A stretch of DNA of 64,000 bases from Aquificaceae bacterium (GTDB lineage: Bacteria; Aquificota; Aquificia; Aquificales; Aquificaceae), in assembly GCA_027014155.1 (NCBI GenBank), contig JALWEG010000023.1:1-64000 (forward strand), written 5' to 3'. Below are positions 1 through 9,123 of this stretch, in pieces (the stretch's first letter is position 1; the number at the start of each line of letters is the position of its first letter). The notes below the pieces were generated by a model. The model did no database searches. It was given only the letters and a program-made list of their open reading frames with translations, and was not told the origin of the DNA. Position numbers and translations under genes: made by a program.

Positions 1-321
1 GAGGTAGAGGAGAAGATAAAGGAGTTGGAAGAGAAGCTGAGGGGAATGAGGAATGGAAACAGAAATGGGAACGTGTTTAGGGACAAGGTTTTGAGCAAGA
101 TATTTCATGCGGATTTGGTGGGAGCTTTGAACATTTTGAGGATAGGAGCTAAGCTCCTTAGACTTGGTTTTTACGAGGAGTTGAAGATACTTTTTATCAA
201 GCTCTGTAATCCTGTGAGGTTGAAGCTTGTGGAGTTTATCTACCAAGTATCTCCCGAGTCCTTGAGGATAGGGAGTAGTAGTTTAGCTTGGGTGGACGGA
301 AATACTGCGTCGGGTAGATAA
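1..321 (+). pseudogene. TnpB-related IS200/IS605 accessory protein, 3' end only
   Basis: The frame is open from the first base, so the gene starts outside the window. The visible part holds a charged helix and then FHADLVGALNI, which matches the last RuvC-type catalytic motif (Asp followed by a GAxNI-like run) of TnpB-related proteins. No CxxC zinc finger precedes it in the visible part, unlike the complete tnpB at 24.6 kb, so it belongs to a different branch. About 80 residues follow the motif, longer than usual. No right-end hairpin is seen after the stop. Whether the gene is whole or broken cannot be decided from this end. Confidence 0.6.
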
Positions 322-414
322 ATTTTGTGCCTGATAAGGTATTTCTACGTGCCTAACCTTCCGCAAACACCCGTGGTCAAACAGAGCGATAATAAAAGCG
401 TAAGGTGTATAAGC

Positions 415-1404
415 ATGGATAAAGGTGTCAGAGCTTTCGTGTGGAAAGGTGATTATCTGCTACTGTTGGAGCAAAGGGACTTGCCCCACAGGGAAACGTG
501 GCTTGAGTTAAGAAACCACAAAGAAGTGGCCAAGGCCATAAGGGACATGTCCGTCAGAGGTGCGCCCGCGATAGGGTGCGTGGCGGCCTACGGCTTCGTT
601 TTGGGTGTAAGGGAAGGCTACGAGCCGCAAGAGGTGTATGAGGAGCTTAAAAACACGAGGCCTACGGCCTTCAATCTGTTCTGGGCCTTAGATAGAATGA
701 TGGAGGCTCTGAAGTCCGGAAGGGACTTGGAGCGGGAAGCTATCCAGATAGAGGAGGAGGACTTTAGTGCCAATCTGAGCATGGGGAACCTGGGTAGCCA
801 ACTGATTCCCCACGGAGCTAAGGTGCTGACCCATTGCAATACCGGTGCGTTGGCAACCGCCGGCTGGGGAACGGCGCTGGGCGTTATAAGGAGCGCCCAC
901 AAAGAGGGTAAAGAGATAAGCGTTTGGGTTGACGAGACCAGACCCTACCTTCAGGGAGCGAGGTTGACGGCGTGGGAGCTTTTAAAGGAGGGAATTCCCC
1001 ACAGCATCATAACGGATTCAACCGCCGGGTATCTTATCGGTCGTGGCATGGTTGACTTGGTTATAGTGGGTGCCGACAGGATAACCGCAAAGGGCGACGT
1101 GGCCAACAAGATAGGCACCTACACGCTTTCCGTCCTGTGCAAAGAGCATGGCGTTCCCTTTTACGTAGCAGCCCCCAGCTCTACCTTTGACCTGAGCATA
1201 GAGAGCGGCGGAGAGATCCCCATAGAGGAGAGGTCTGCCCGAGAGGTAAAGGCCTTTGGAAAATGCGAGGTTGCTCCGGAAGATTCTCCCGCAACCCACA
1301 TAGCCTTTGATATAACTCCGGCGGAGAACATCACGGCCATCATAACGGAAAAGGGAATAGTCCGGCCCGTTTGCAAGGAGAGCATACTCAAGCTTTTGAG
1401 CTGA
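415..1404 (+). CDS. mtnA: Methylthioribose-1-phosphate isomerase
   Basis: Isomerises 5-methylthioribose-1-phosphate to methylthioribulose-1-phosphate in methionine salvage; it belongs to the eIF-2B alpha-like family. Seen: IRDMSVRGAPAIG near the N-terminus, CNTGALATAG with the family's catalytic Cys, and GADRITAKGDVANKIGTY with the catalytic Asp. The frame stays open upstream to 325, but the added residues do not resemble the family, so the ATG giving MDKGVRAFVW is chosen; the resulting 329 residues are close to the usual 340-350. No clear Shine-Dalgarno sequence precedes it. The 3' end overlaps the convergent phosphatase gene by 17 bp. It fits with speH in the window, since polyamine synthesis releases methylthioadenosine. 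Confidence 0.9.
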   Translation: MDKGVRAFVWKGDYLLLLEQRDLPHRETWLELRNHKEVAKAIRDMSVRGAPAIGCVAAYGFVLGVREGYEPQEVYEELKNTRPTAFNLFWALDRMMEALKSGRDLEREAIQIEEEDFSANLSMGNLGSQLIPHGAKVLTHCNTGALATAGWGTALGVIRSAHKEGKEISVWVDETRPYLQGARLTAWELLKEGIPHSIITDSTAGYLIGRGMVDLVIVGADRITAKGDVANKIGTYTLSVLCKEHGVPFYVAAPSSTFDLSIESGGEIPIEERSAREVKAFGKCEVAPEDSPATHIAFDITPAENITAIITEKGIVRPVCKESILKLLS

Positions 1405-2299
1405 GCAGAGCGGACACCAAAAGGCCGTGCTTCAGTCCCCAGTCGCTTACCTTGAGGGAGTCTTTGCCGTAAATCTCAAGTATCTTTATGAACATGGCTA
1501 TGCCTGCAACTATAACCTCCGCCCTTTTGTCCTCAACCTGCCTGTAGGTGCGACTCCTCTCCCTGTAGGGAAGCCTTGCCAAAGTATCAAACCACCTCTT
1601 TAAAGAGTCTAAAGAAAGCTCCCGTCCGTGAACGGCACGGGAGTCGTAGGGGTATACACCGTACTCTAAAGCCACCACCGTGGTGATGGTGCCCCCCAGC
1701 CCGACTATCTGGCTTACGTCTCTGCGAAGGGGCGTTATCTCCCTCTCCAAAAATTCGTAAAGTCTATCTATATCACCCCCCGAAGGGGGGTCGCTTTTTA
1801 TAAAGCTTTCCGTAAGGTTCACTATACCCATGGGTAGGGATACTATCTGCTTGACCTCAAAGCCTTTGCCGAATATAAACTCCGTTGAACCACCTCCTTG
1901 GTCCACAACCAAGCTCTCCTCTTTGAGGCCCAGGCCGTAGGCTGTGGCAAGGTAGGCAAGCCTACCTTCCTCCTGGGAACTTATGACCTTAATCTCTATA
2001 CCCGTCTCTTCCTTCACCTCCTTTATAAACTCCTCCGAGTTTTTAGCCCTTCTTAGGGCCTCAGTTCCGACTGCTAAAACTCGGCCAACCCCAATACGCT
2101 TTATGTCTTCAGAGTATTCCTTAAGAACTTCCAAGGTTTCCCGCATTCTGTCCCTTTGCAGGTATCCGGTTTCCTTCACACCGCTCCCGAGGGAGGTTAT
2201 ACGACCCTTTTCCAGTATAGGCCTTATCTCATTTCCATCTACATCGGCCACGGTCAGGCGGGTTGAGTAGGAACCTATATCTATGGCGGCTATTCTCAT
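1388..2299 (-). CDS. Ppx/GppA-family phosphatase
   Basis: Member of the ASKHA fold exopolyphosphatase/guanosine pentaphosphate phosphatase family, acting on polyphosphate or pppGpp in the cytoplasm. Seen: the phosphate-1 motif AAIDIGSYSTRLTVAD at the N-terminus and the phosphate-2 motif DQGGGSTEF near residue 137. At 303 residues it is the short form that lacks the C-terminal HD-like half of E. coli Ppx. Its start overlaps the stop of the nicotinamidase gene by 4 bp (ATGA), so the two are translationally coupled. The substrate (polyP or pppGpp) cannot be decided from sequence. Confidence 0.85.
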   Translation of the reverse strand: MRIAAIDIGSYSTRLTVADVDGNEIRPILEKGRITSLGSGVKETGYLQRDRMRETLEVLKEYSEDIKRIGVGRVLAVGTEALRRAKNSEEFIKEVKEETGIEIKVISSQEEGRLAYLATAYGLGLKEESLVVDQGGGSTEFIFGKGFEVKQIVSLPMGIVNLTESFIKSDPPSGGDIDRLYEFLEREITPLRRDVSQIVGLGGTITTVVALEYGVYPYDSRAVHGRELSLDSLKRWFDTLARLPYRERSRTYRQVEDKRAEVIVAGIAMFIKILEIYGKDSLKVSDWGLKHGLLVSALLSSKA

Positions 2300-2883
2300 A
2301 TCTTCAGGTCGCTCAACTCAAGGGCAATTGCACCCTTCTCAAGCATGAACTCTATCGCCTTCCGACTATCTCCGGGATTTACGTCAACGCCCTTAATAGC
2401 GTCCGTCAGCAGGAAGGCTTGAAAACCCAAATTCAAAGCTCCCAAGAGTGTGTTCTTGACGCAGTAATCGGTAGCCACGCCTCCTATGAAGACCCTTTTT
2501 ATACCCCTTTCTCTGAGGAGAGCTTCCAGAGGCGTGTCCTGAAATCCGGAGTAGGCGTCAAAGTCCCTTGAGGTTCCTTTGGAGATTATGAATTTGTTGT
2601 CCGCCGGAATCTCCAAGTCGTCGTGGAACGCGGCTCCCTCCGTATCCGCTACGCAGTGGGGGGGCCATATACCTCCGTGTCCTTTAAAGGATATGTGATT
2701 CTGGGGGTGCCAATCCCTCGTAAAGAATACAGGTAGACCGGACTCGGCAAAAAGCTTTATGTACTCGTTCAGTACCGGCACTATCCTGTCCCCTTCGGGC
2801 ACGGGCAAGGCACCTCCGGGCATGAAATCCTTCTGCATATCTACCACTATAAGGGCATCTCTGAGTCCCAGTCTTACCCTCAT
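2296..2883 (-). CDS. pncA: Nicotinamidase (isochorismatase-like hydrolase)
   Basis: Hydrolyses nicotinamide to nicotinate for NAD salvage. Seen: VVDMQKDFMPGGAL with the catalytic Asp, TRDWHPQNHISF with the DxH...H metal ligands typical of nicotinamidases rather than other isochorismatase-like enzymes, and GVATDYCVKNT with the nucleophilic Cys. Length of 195 residues fits the family. It sits in a leftward operon of glycosyltransferase, nicotinamidase and Ppx/GppA phosphatase, with 13 bp to the upstream gene and a 4 bp overlap with the downstream one. Confidence 0.85.
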   Translation of the reverse strand: MRVRLGLRDALIVVDMQKDFMPGGALPVPEGDRIVPVLNEYIKLFAESGLPVFFTRDWHPQNHISFKGHGGIWPPHCVADTEGAAFHDDLEIPADNKFIISKGTSRDFDAYSGFQDTPLEALLRERGIKRVFIGGVATDYCVKNTLLGALNLGFQAFLLTDAIKGVDVNPGDSRKAIEFMLEKGAIALELSDLKI

Positions 2884-2896
2884 GGCTCATACCTCC

Positions 2897-3598
2897 TCAA
2901 ATACCAAGGCGCAGCTTCCATACCATAAGCGCCGCCTCTTTGACTATCTCCTTGCTCATTTTGGAGCTTCCGCCCTCTCTCTCATAGAAGATAATGGGAA
3001 TCTCGGCTATCTTGAAGCCCTTTTTGTAGGCTCTGTAAAGCATCTCTATCTGAAAGGCGTAGCCGTTAGAGTTTATCTTATCAAGGCACACACCCTCAAG
3101 AACCTCCCTTCTGTAGCATCTAAAGCCCGAGGTTATGTCGGAGAAAGGCAGCCCTAAGATTTTGCTTGCGTATATGTTGGCAAACTTAGAGAGCAGCAAG
3201 CGCTTGAAGTCCCAGTTTACCACGTTCACCATTCCCTTCATATACCTTGAACCTACAACCACGTCGTAGCCTTCCTCCAGCTTTTCCATAAACTTGGGCA
3301 GGAACTCGCCTCTGTGAGAATGGTCTCCGTCCATCTCAAAGAAGACACCGTAATCCCTATCCAATCCCCACCTGAAGGCCGCAAGGTATGCGGTTCCAAG
3401 TCCCAACTTGGCCTTCCTCTGGAGGAGGAAAACCTTACCCGTTCTTTCGGACAGCTCCTTAACTATATCTACCGTCCCGTCGGTGGAGGCGTCGTCAACC
3501 ACCAAGACGTGGCAGTCCAGATTCTCCAGAACCTCCTCTATAACCCTCCCTATGGAAGCCGCCTCGTTGCAGGTAGGTATCGCTACAAGGATACGCAT
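2897..3598 (-). CDS. Family 2 glycosyltransferase, polyprenol-phosphate mannosyltransferase-like
   Basis: GT-A fold transferase that would move a sugar from a nucleotide donor to a polyprenyl phosphate at the inner membrane face. Seen: IPTCNEAASIGRVI at the start, VVDDASTDGT (donor binding), EMDGDHSH (the DxD metal site) and DVVVGSRYMKG, all standard for the DPM1-like branch. At 233 residues it lacks C-terminal membrane helices, as in short DPM1 proteins. First gene of the leftward three-gene operon. The exact sugar is not predictable. Confidence 0.8.
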   Translation of the reverse strand: MRILVAIPTCNEAASIGRVIEEVLENLDCHVLVVDDASTDGTVDIVKELSERTGKVFLLQRKAKLGLGTAYLAAFRWGLDRDYGVFFEMDGDHSHRGEFLPKFMEKLEEGYDVVVGSRYMKGMVNVVNWDFKRLLLSKFANIYASKILGLPFSDITSGFRCYRREVLEGVCLDKINSNGYAFQIEMLYRAYKKGFKIAEIPIIFYEREGGSSKMSKEIVKEAALMVWKLRLGI

Positions 3599-3691
3599 TT
3601 AATTTATATGCGATTAGCTTACAAGCTTCCGAGGAAAAAATCAAGCCTTTCGGGTTGCACATCTCAAAAGGATTACTGCGAATGTAAAAAC

Positions 3692-3700
3692 TGATAGAAT
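3692..3700 (+). promoter_or_regulatory. Extended -10 promoter element, possibly for a leaderless mRNA
   Basis: TGATAGAAT is a TGn-TAGAAT extended -10. Exactly seven bases separate it from the ATG of the ferritin-like gene and there is no Shine-Dalgarno sequence, so the transcript may begin at or next to the start codon. The -35 region is weak. Inference from spacing only. Confidence 0.4.
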
Positions 3701-3707
3701 CTTTGTT

Positions 3708-4586
3708 ATGACCAAAGGAGAGACCGTAGAGCTTCTGCTTCACGATGTCGCTCTTGAGCACTCGGCCATAGTCCAATACCTGTATCACATATTCCTCATA
3801 GGCAACAAGGAGTTGACCGAGGATATAGAGACCATAGTCCGTCAAGAGATGAGGCACATGAAGTGGTTCGCTCAGAAGGTAGTCCAGCTGGGGGGAGAGG
3901 TGGTTCTGGACAGGGTGGAGGAGGCCATAAAGGTAGGCGACTCCGTATCCGAGATGCTCCAAAGCGACGTGGACGCGGAGCAGCACGCCATAGAGGTTTA
4001 CTCCCAGCAGCTTGAGCTGGTGAAAGACGACTCCGTAAAGAGGCTCCTTGAGAGGGTGATAAACGACGAGAGCCAGCACAGAGAGGAATTTGCGGAGCTT
4101 CTGGAAGAGGCGAAGCATCTGAAAGAGGAGGAGGGTGAGAGCGTCGTTCCCGATGAGGACACCGTGAAGCTCTTAAACAAGATGCTCAAGGAGGAGTACA
4201 GGATAATCGTGGACTACCTTTACCAGTTCTTCCACTCAAAGGACTGCAATTACAAGGACATAATGCTGGATTTGGCCATAGAGAGCATGGTTCACATGGG
4301 TTGGTTGGGAGAGACCATAGGGGAGATGGGAGGTATGCCACAGATAGAGGCCGACCTATCGCCGCCTAAGAGAAGCTCCTTTGTTGAGAAGGTAAGCGAG
4401 GGCATAGCCTTTGAGGAGCGTTCAAAGGAAGCCTACCTCAAAGAGGCCAAAAGCATAAAGGACCCCAAGATAAGGAAGCTCTTAGAGTTTATAGAAAAGC
4501 AGGAAGATTACCACAAACAGAAGCTTTTAGAGTTCTTCAATACCATGAGGAGGTTGACCGTAGGAGACCTCAGAAAGGACAAGTAA
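3708..4586 (+). CDS. Tandem double ferritin-like di-iron protein
   Basis: Two ferritin/rubrerythrin-like four-helix domains in one chain of 292 residues. In the first half E17 (LEHSAIVQY), the RQEMRH pair, AEQHAIEVY and NDESQH give the expected E, ExxH, E, ExxH di-iron ligand set. In the second half KEEYRIIVDY, AIESMVHMGW, FEERSKEAY and KQEDYH repeat the pattern, so the protein is an internal duplication. No rubredoxin CxxC domain is present. Likely role is iron storage or peroxide handling in the cytoplasm; this is inference. No Shine-Dalgarno sequence precedes the ATG; a -10 element lies seven bases upstream. The outer-membrane protein gene follows after 9 bp. Confidence 0.75.
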   Translation: MTKGETVELLLHDVALEHSAIVQYLYHIFLIGNKELTEDIETIVRQEMRHMKWFAQKVVQLGGEVVLDRVEEAIKVGDSVSEMLQSDVDAEQHAIEVYSQQLELVKDDSVKRLLERVINDESQHREEFAELLEEAKHLKEEEGESVVPDEDTVKLLNKMLKEEYRIIVDYLYQFFHSKDCNYKDIMLDLAIESMVHMGWLGETIGEMGGMPQIEADLSPPKRSSFVEKVSEGIAFEERSKEAYLKEAKSIKDPKIRKLLEFIEKQEDYHKQKLLEFFNTMRRLTVGDLRKDK

Positions 4587-4595
4587 GCCTTCGTT

Positions 4596-7238
4596 ATGGC
4601 CTTAATCCTATTGGGTCTACTCCTTTGCACCCTCCTATCCTTCTCTCAGATAATCATAAAGAGCAATTATCCCCTCAGGAAGAACAACCTACTGACGGTG
4701 ATGAACGAGGAAAACTACCGGGACATACTTTACATGCTAAAGGGCGTTGAGGACATAAAGAAGGTACAGAGCTTCAGGGAAGGCAAAGATGTGGTGGTTT
4801 TGATAGAGAGGTATCCCCTGATTAAGGAGGTGGAGGTGAGGGGGAACATAGCTCTGTGGGAGGGACAGATAAAGTCCTTCCTGGGCATAAGGGAGGGGGA
4901 ACCTCTCAGGGAGGAGGAGCCAAAGGAGCTCGGCTACAGGCTTGAGGAGTTTTACAGAAGCAAGGGCTTCCTTGACGCCAGAGTTGAGGTAAGGCTTGAT
5001 ATAGACCAGGAGGGGTGGGCTCGCCTGCAGATAGACGTTGAGGAAGGAGACCTCTACTTCCTGGGAGATGCCGTATTTCACGGCCTAAAGAGCCTGCCAA
5101 AGGAAGAGCTGCTCTACAGCGGAGGCCTCAGATTGGGTGAGGTGTTCAGGGAGGGTAAGGTAAAGGACGCCGTGTTCAGCATAGAGAGCTTCCTAAAAAG
5201 GCGGGGGTTTGTGGAGAGCTTCGTATTCTTGAAGGAGGTCAAGAAGGGAAGCTCCGAGGGCAGGTTCTACAGGGTTCTCTTTCCCACGTCCGGAAGCGAG
5301 AGGGAGCGCTTCAGGGACAAGGTGTTTTCCTTCCTATTGGGGATAAACAACCTGATTACGCATCCCTTAGCCTCCTGGAAGGCAATATCCGGCAAGGGCA
5401 GCCTCGCAATTCCCCACTACACGCTGGTGGAGGGCAAGAGGTTTACCTTCTCGGTCAGCGGAAATAAAAGCTTTCCCCCCGAGAGGATAATGTCCCTGAT
5501 AGATTTAGAAAACATATTCAGCATTGATGTGTTCTCCATCGCACACATAAAAGAGAGCTTGCGGGAGTTTTATAAAAGCAAGGGCTTCTTTGATGTTCAG
5601 ATAGACATAACCCTGTCGGGCGATAGCGAGGTGGTCATAGAGATACACGAGGGCAAAAGATACCGACTGATATACACATCTCCGCAGCCGTTAGAGCTTC
5701 CCTCTTACTACGATAAGGAGCTCATAGCCAAGGCTGTAGAGGGCATAAAGGAGAGACTCCTGAAGGAAGGATACGCTTTCCCCTCCGTCAGCGTGAAAGA
5801 GGAGATAGACTCCGAGAGAAAAGCGGTGTATCTCAACCTTGAGATAAAGGAGGGCAAGAGGTTCGTCCTTGCGGATATAACCTTTAGGGGGAAGGACTCG
5901 GAAATTGAGCGCATCGTGGATAAATACAGGCGGGAGCTTCCCGCCGTTTACAACTCAAAGATTGTAGAGGGGATAAACAAGGAGATAGAAGCCTTGCTCA
6001 GAGACGAGGGATACCTTGATGGAAGGTATGACGCTGAAGTGCGCGTTGAGGTTTCCGGAGAAGAGGTTAGATACTTCTACACTTACTCCGTTGAGAGGGG
6101 CGAGAGGTACAGATACGGAGAGACTCTGATATACGGCAACGACAAGACCGTAAAGAGAGAAATCCACTACATGCTCGTGGGCAGGGACTACTACTCCGAA
6201 AGGGACGTTGACGAGAGCACCTGGAACCTGGTGCTGAGCGGAGTGTTTACCTCCGCCAAGATAGAGACCTTCGTGGACAGGAAGAGGAAGCTCGTTCACA
6301 GGCTCGTGGAGCTTAGGGAGGACGATAGGGGATACTTTGAGGGCGCTCTCTCCTACAACACCGAGGAGCTGTTCAAGCTGGAGCTGGAGCTGGGACTTAA
6401 AAACCTTTTCGGCGTAGGCCTGTCCTCTACCGCATCTTACTCCAAGAGTCAGAAGTATGAGACCTACCTTCTGAAGTTTGAGGACAGGTTCCTCTTCTCA
6501 AGGAAGTTCTTAGGGGACTTTAGCCTGCTCAAGGGCTTAGAGTTCCACAACAGCTACGATTTAATATCCCGCGGCTTTTCTCTGAACCTCGGCTACAGGT
6601 GGAAACCTCGTGCGGTTATGGGAATCTTTTTCAGCTCTTTAAGGAACGAGGTCGTAGGCCACGGAGCTGGCGACTACGATGTGAAGAAGTGGGGAGTGTT
6701 TCTGCTCTTTGATAGGAGAGACAACCTCCTCTCCCCCAAGAGGGTCTTTCACGCTCGCTTCAGGGCTTCCCTATCCACCGGTTCGCAAAACTATATGAAG
6801 TTTGAGATAGATTCCTTCGTACTCAGGCCATTGACCATTAAAAAGGGTAGCTCGCTGTCTATGCGCTTTGCCATGGGCGCCTCTTCCGGAGATGTTCCCA
6901 TCTTTGATAGGTTCTTCCTGGGAGGCATAAGGGACATGAGGGGCTACGGCTACGAGGCGATAGGTTTTCCGGAAGGGGGCAAGCTCTACGCTTTCTACAG
7001 GGGAGAGCTTATATTCCCCCTCTTTAAGGGGCTAAAGGGCATAGTGTTTACGGACATAGGTGCGGTGGGGAATAGACTCCCCGAGCTGACCAAATCCCTC
7101 AAGGAAGACGTTGGCCTCTCCGTCGCTCTTGATGTGCCGGTGGGACTGGTAAGGGTTGACGTGGCCAAGCCGTTTGACAAGCTCGCAAATCCCACCTCTA
7201 ACCTGAGGATATACCTCTCCATAGGCTTCGTTTACTGA
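4596..7238 (+). CDS. BamA/Omp85-family outer membrane protein with POTRA domains
   Basis: Outer-membrane beta-barrel protein of the Omp85 family, acting in assembly or export of outer-membrane proteins. The first ~18 residues (ALILLGLLLCTLLSFSQ) form a signal peptide. Several POTRA-like repeats follow over roughly residues 20-560 (for example the IEIHEGKRYRL and LEIKEGKRFVL segments). The C-terminal third carries the barrel, with the family's RGY-type motif in DMRGYGYEA and a terminal strand ending in aromatic FVY. At 880 residues it is longer than typical BamA (about 800), through extra POTRA material. It could also be a TamA-like paralogue; BamA versus TamA is not settled by this window. 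Confidence 0.75.
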   Translation: MALILLGLLLCTLLSFSQIIIKSNYPLRKNNLLTVMNEENYRDILYMLKGVEDIKKVQSFREGKDVVVLIERYPLIKEVEVRGNIALWEGQIKSFLGIREGEPLREEEPKELGYRLEEFYRSKGFLDARVEVRLDIDQEGWARLQIDVEEGDLYFLGDAVFHGLKSLPKEELLYSGGLRLGEVFREGKVKDAVFSIESFLKRRGFVESFVFLKEVKKGSSEGRFYRVLFPTSGSERERFRDKVFSFLLGINNLITHPLASWKAISGKGSLAIPHYTLVEGKRFTFSVSGNKSFPPERIMSLIDLENIFSIDVFSIAHIKESLREFYKSKGFFDVQIDITLSGDSEVVIEIHEGKRYRLIYTSPQPLELPSYYDKELIAKAVEGIKERLLKEGYAFPSVSVKEEIDSERKAVYLNLEIKEGKRFVLADITFRGKDSEIERIVDKYRRELPAVYNSKIVEGINKEIEALLRDEGYLDGRYDAEVRVEVSGEEVRYFYTYSVERGERYRYGETLIYGNDKTVKREIHYMLVGRDYYSERDVDESTWNLVLSGVFTSAKIETFVDRKRKLVHRLVELREDDRGYFEGALSYNTEELFKLELELGLKNLFGVGLSSTASYSKSQKYETYLLKFEDRFLFSRKFLGDFSLLKGLEFHNSYDLISRGFSLNLGYRWKPRAVMGIFFSSLRNEVVGHGAGDYDVKKWGVFLLFDRRDNLLSPKRVFHARFRASLSTGSQNYMKFEIDSFVLRPLTIKKGSSLSMRFAMGASSGDVPIFDRFFLGGIRDMRGYGYEAIGFPEGGKLYAFYRGELIFPLFKGLKGIVFTDIGAVGNRLPELTKSLKEDVGLSVALDVPVGLVRVDVAKPFDKLANPTSNLRIYLSIGFVY

Positions 7239-7241
7239 GGC

Positions 7242-7730
7242 TCAGCTGGTCTCTCCGCCTATCTCAAAGTCGTCAGGCTTTATGTTCTCCAGCCACTCCC
7301 TTAACTCCTTCTTCTCGGCGTCCTCCTCCGATTCCGGAACCTTGGACTTTTCAAGAACCTCCTCGGATACGTATATGGGTGCATCAAACCTCAGAGCAAG
7401 GTTTATGGCATCGCTGGGTCTTGAGTCCACCACCAGTCGGTTGTTCCCTTGGGTTATGTGCACCTGGGCGTAGTAGGTGTTATCCTTGAGGTCGTTTATG
7501 TATATGCTCTCTACGTAAGCTCCCATCTCCGTGAGTATGTTCTTTATAAGCTCGTAGGTCATAGGCCGGGGAGGTTCAACCCCCTGAAGTCTCATGGCTA
7601 TACCGTTGGCCTCGTAGGCTCCTATCCATATGGGCAGTATGGTCTCCTCTCCGTCCTTGGACTTTAAAACCACTATGGGCACCTGAGACACGGGGTCAAG
7701 GGATATTCCATGAACGCTCATCTCAATCAT
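7242..7730 (-). CDS. Bifunctional nuclease family protein (DUF151)
   Basis: Member of the DUF151/bifunctional nuclease family, small soluble proteins of about 160 residues. Seen: the characteristic LPIWIGAYEANGIA followed by RPMTYELI and the SRPSDAINLALR motif, and an acidic C-terminal tail. The start gives an ATGA overlap with the stop of miaB, so it is translated as a coupled second gene. Plant and Thermotoga members have nuclease activity or known structure; the physiological role in bacteria is not established. Confidence 0.8.
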   Translation of the reverse strand: MIEMSVHGISLDPVSQVPIVVLKSKDGEETILPIWIGAYEANGIAMRLQGVEPPRPMTYELIKNILTEMGAYVESIYINDLKDNTYYAQVHITQGNNRLVVDSRPSDAINLALRFDAPIYVSEEVLEKSKVPESEEDAEKKELREWLENIKPDDFEIGGETS

Positions 7731-9049
7731 CGCACCACCTCCATCAGCTCTCCTTCAAGGTTGAAGGGGGAAGCCTTAGAAATCCTAACCCTCACTATCT
7801 TCCCGAGGAGTCCCCTATCACCCTCAAAGGATACCCACTTATTGGTGGTAGTTCTACCGATTAACTTTCCACCCTTATCTTCTTCCACGAGAACCTCCTG
7901 GAGGGAGTTCTCATACCTCGCACTGAGCTTGCTCATTATGGACTTCTGCAGGTTAAGCAATCTGCTCATCCTTTGGGTCTTCACCTCGTCGGGAATCTGG
8001 TCTTCCATCTGGAGCGCCGGCGTTCCCGGTCTGGGAGAGAACTTAAAGGAGAAAATCTGTTCAAACTCAACCTGCCTTACCACGTCAAGGGTGTGCTCAA
8101 AGTCCTCGTCCGTTTCCGTGGGAAATCCCACTATTATGTCCGTTGAGAGGGCTATGTCTGGAACGGCCTCTTTGAGCCGGTGTATCCTCTCAAGGTAAAA
8201 CTCCTTGGTGTATCCCCTGTCCATCAGACGCAGAATCCTATCCGAGCCGGCCTGGAAAGGCAGGTGCAGAGCGTTGCAGACCTGGGGTATATCCGCCATG
8301 GCCTCCACTATATCATCGCTCAGGTCTGTGGGATGTCCGGTGGTGAAGCGGATTCTTTCCACCCCATCAATCTCGGACACCCGATAAAGAAGCTCCGAAA
8401 AGGGCATGGGCCTGTCCAAGTCTTTACCCCACGCAGTTACGTTCTGTCCAAGTAGGTGAATCTCCCTTACTCCGTCGTCAGCCAACCGCCGTACCTCTTC
8501 CAGTATGCTGCCGAGGGTCCTTGAACGCTCCTTACCCCTCGTCCGGGGCACGACACAGTAGGTACAGTTCTTATCGCAACCCTTTATAACCGTCACGTAG
8601 GCACAGTATGGGTTGTCCCTTTCGGTGGGAAACTCCCAAATCCTATCCTCGTCCTGCGGTGGGGCATCAAGTATGGCTATGGCCTTATAACCCGCCTGCG
8701 CCTGATTTATAAGCTCGGGTAAGTGATGCATATTGAAGGAAGAGAACATCAGGTCTATGGAAGGAGCCTTCTGCACCAGCTCCCACCCGGCTCTTTGAGC
8801 GAGACAGCCGCTCACGGCTATCAAGGCCTGGGGATTCCTCTCCTTGACCTTTCTATACTCCCCTATGTGGGAGAGAACCTTTTGGTCGGGCTTCTCCCTT
8901 ATGGTGCAGGTGTTCAGAAGTATGAGGTCGGCCTCCTCCCAGTTGTCGGTAGGCTCGTATCCCATACCCCTTAGCATACCCTTTATCCTTTCAGAGTCGT
9001 TAAAGTTCATCTGACAGCCGAAGGTTTTTATGAAGAACTTTTTACCCAT
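7727..9049 (-). CDS. miaB: tRNA-2-methylthio-N6-dimethylallyladenosine synthase
   Basis: Radical-SAM methylthiotransferase that adds a 2-methylthio group to i6A37 of tRNAs. Seen: KTFGCQMNFNDSERI with the N-terminal cluster Cys, two further conserved Cys (LNTCTIRE, VSGCLAQR), the radical-SAM motif GCDKNCTYCVVP (CxxxCxxC), and a C-terminal TRAM domain ending in FEGDRGLLGKIVRVRI. The 440-residue length and the QMN signature point to MiaB rather than MtaB or RimO. First gene of a leftward pair with the DUF151 gene. Confidence 0.93.
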   Translation of the reverse strand: MGKKFFIKTFGCQMNFNDSERIKGMLRGMGYEPTDNWEEADLILLNTCTIREKPDQKVLSHIGEYRKVKERNPQALIAVSGCLAQRAGWELVQKAPSIDLMFSSFNMHHLPELINQAQAGYKAIAILDAPPQDEDRIWEFPTERDNPYCAYVTVIKGCDKNCTYCVVPRTRGKERSRTLGSILEEVRRLADDGVREIHLLGQNVTAWGKDLDRPMPFSELLYRVSEIDGVERIRFTTGHPTDLSDDIVEAMADIPQVCNALHLPFQAGSDRILRLMDRGYTKEFYLERIHRLKEAVPDIALSTDIIVGFPTETDEDFEHTLDVVRQVEFEQIFSFKFSPRPGTPALQMEDQIPDEVKTQRMSRLLNLQKSIMSKLSARYENSLQEVLVEEDKGGKLIGRTTTNKWVSFEGDRGLLGKIVRVRISKASPFNLEGELMEVVR

Positions 9050-9123
9050 AACTATAATTTTGGAGCTTCAGAACTCATAAGGCAAGAGGGATAGCATTCC
9101 GCAAAGGCTTTTAGATTAGGAGT

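Noticed and set aside
1778-1794. CCCCCC-GAA-GGGGGG hairpin considered as a terminator
   Set aside because: Lies inside the phosphatase coding sequence and is not followed by a T run on either strand.
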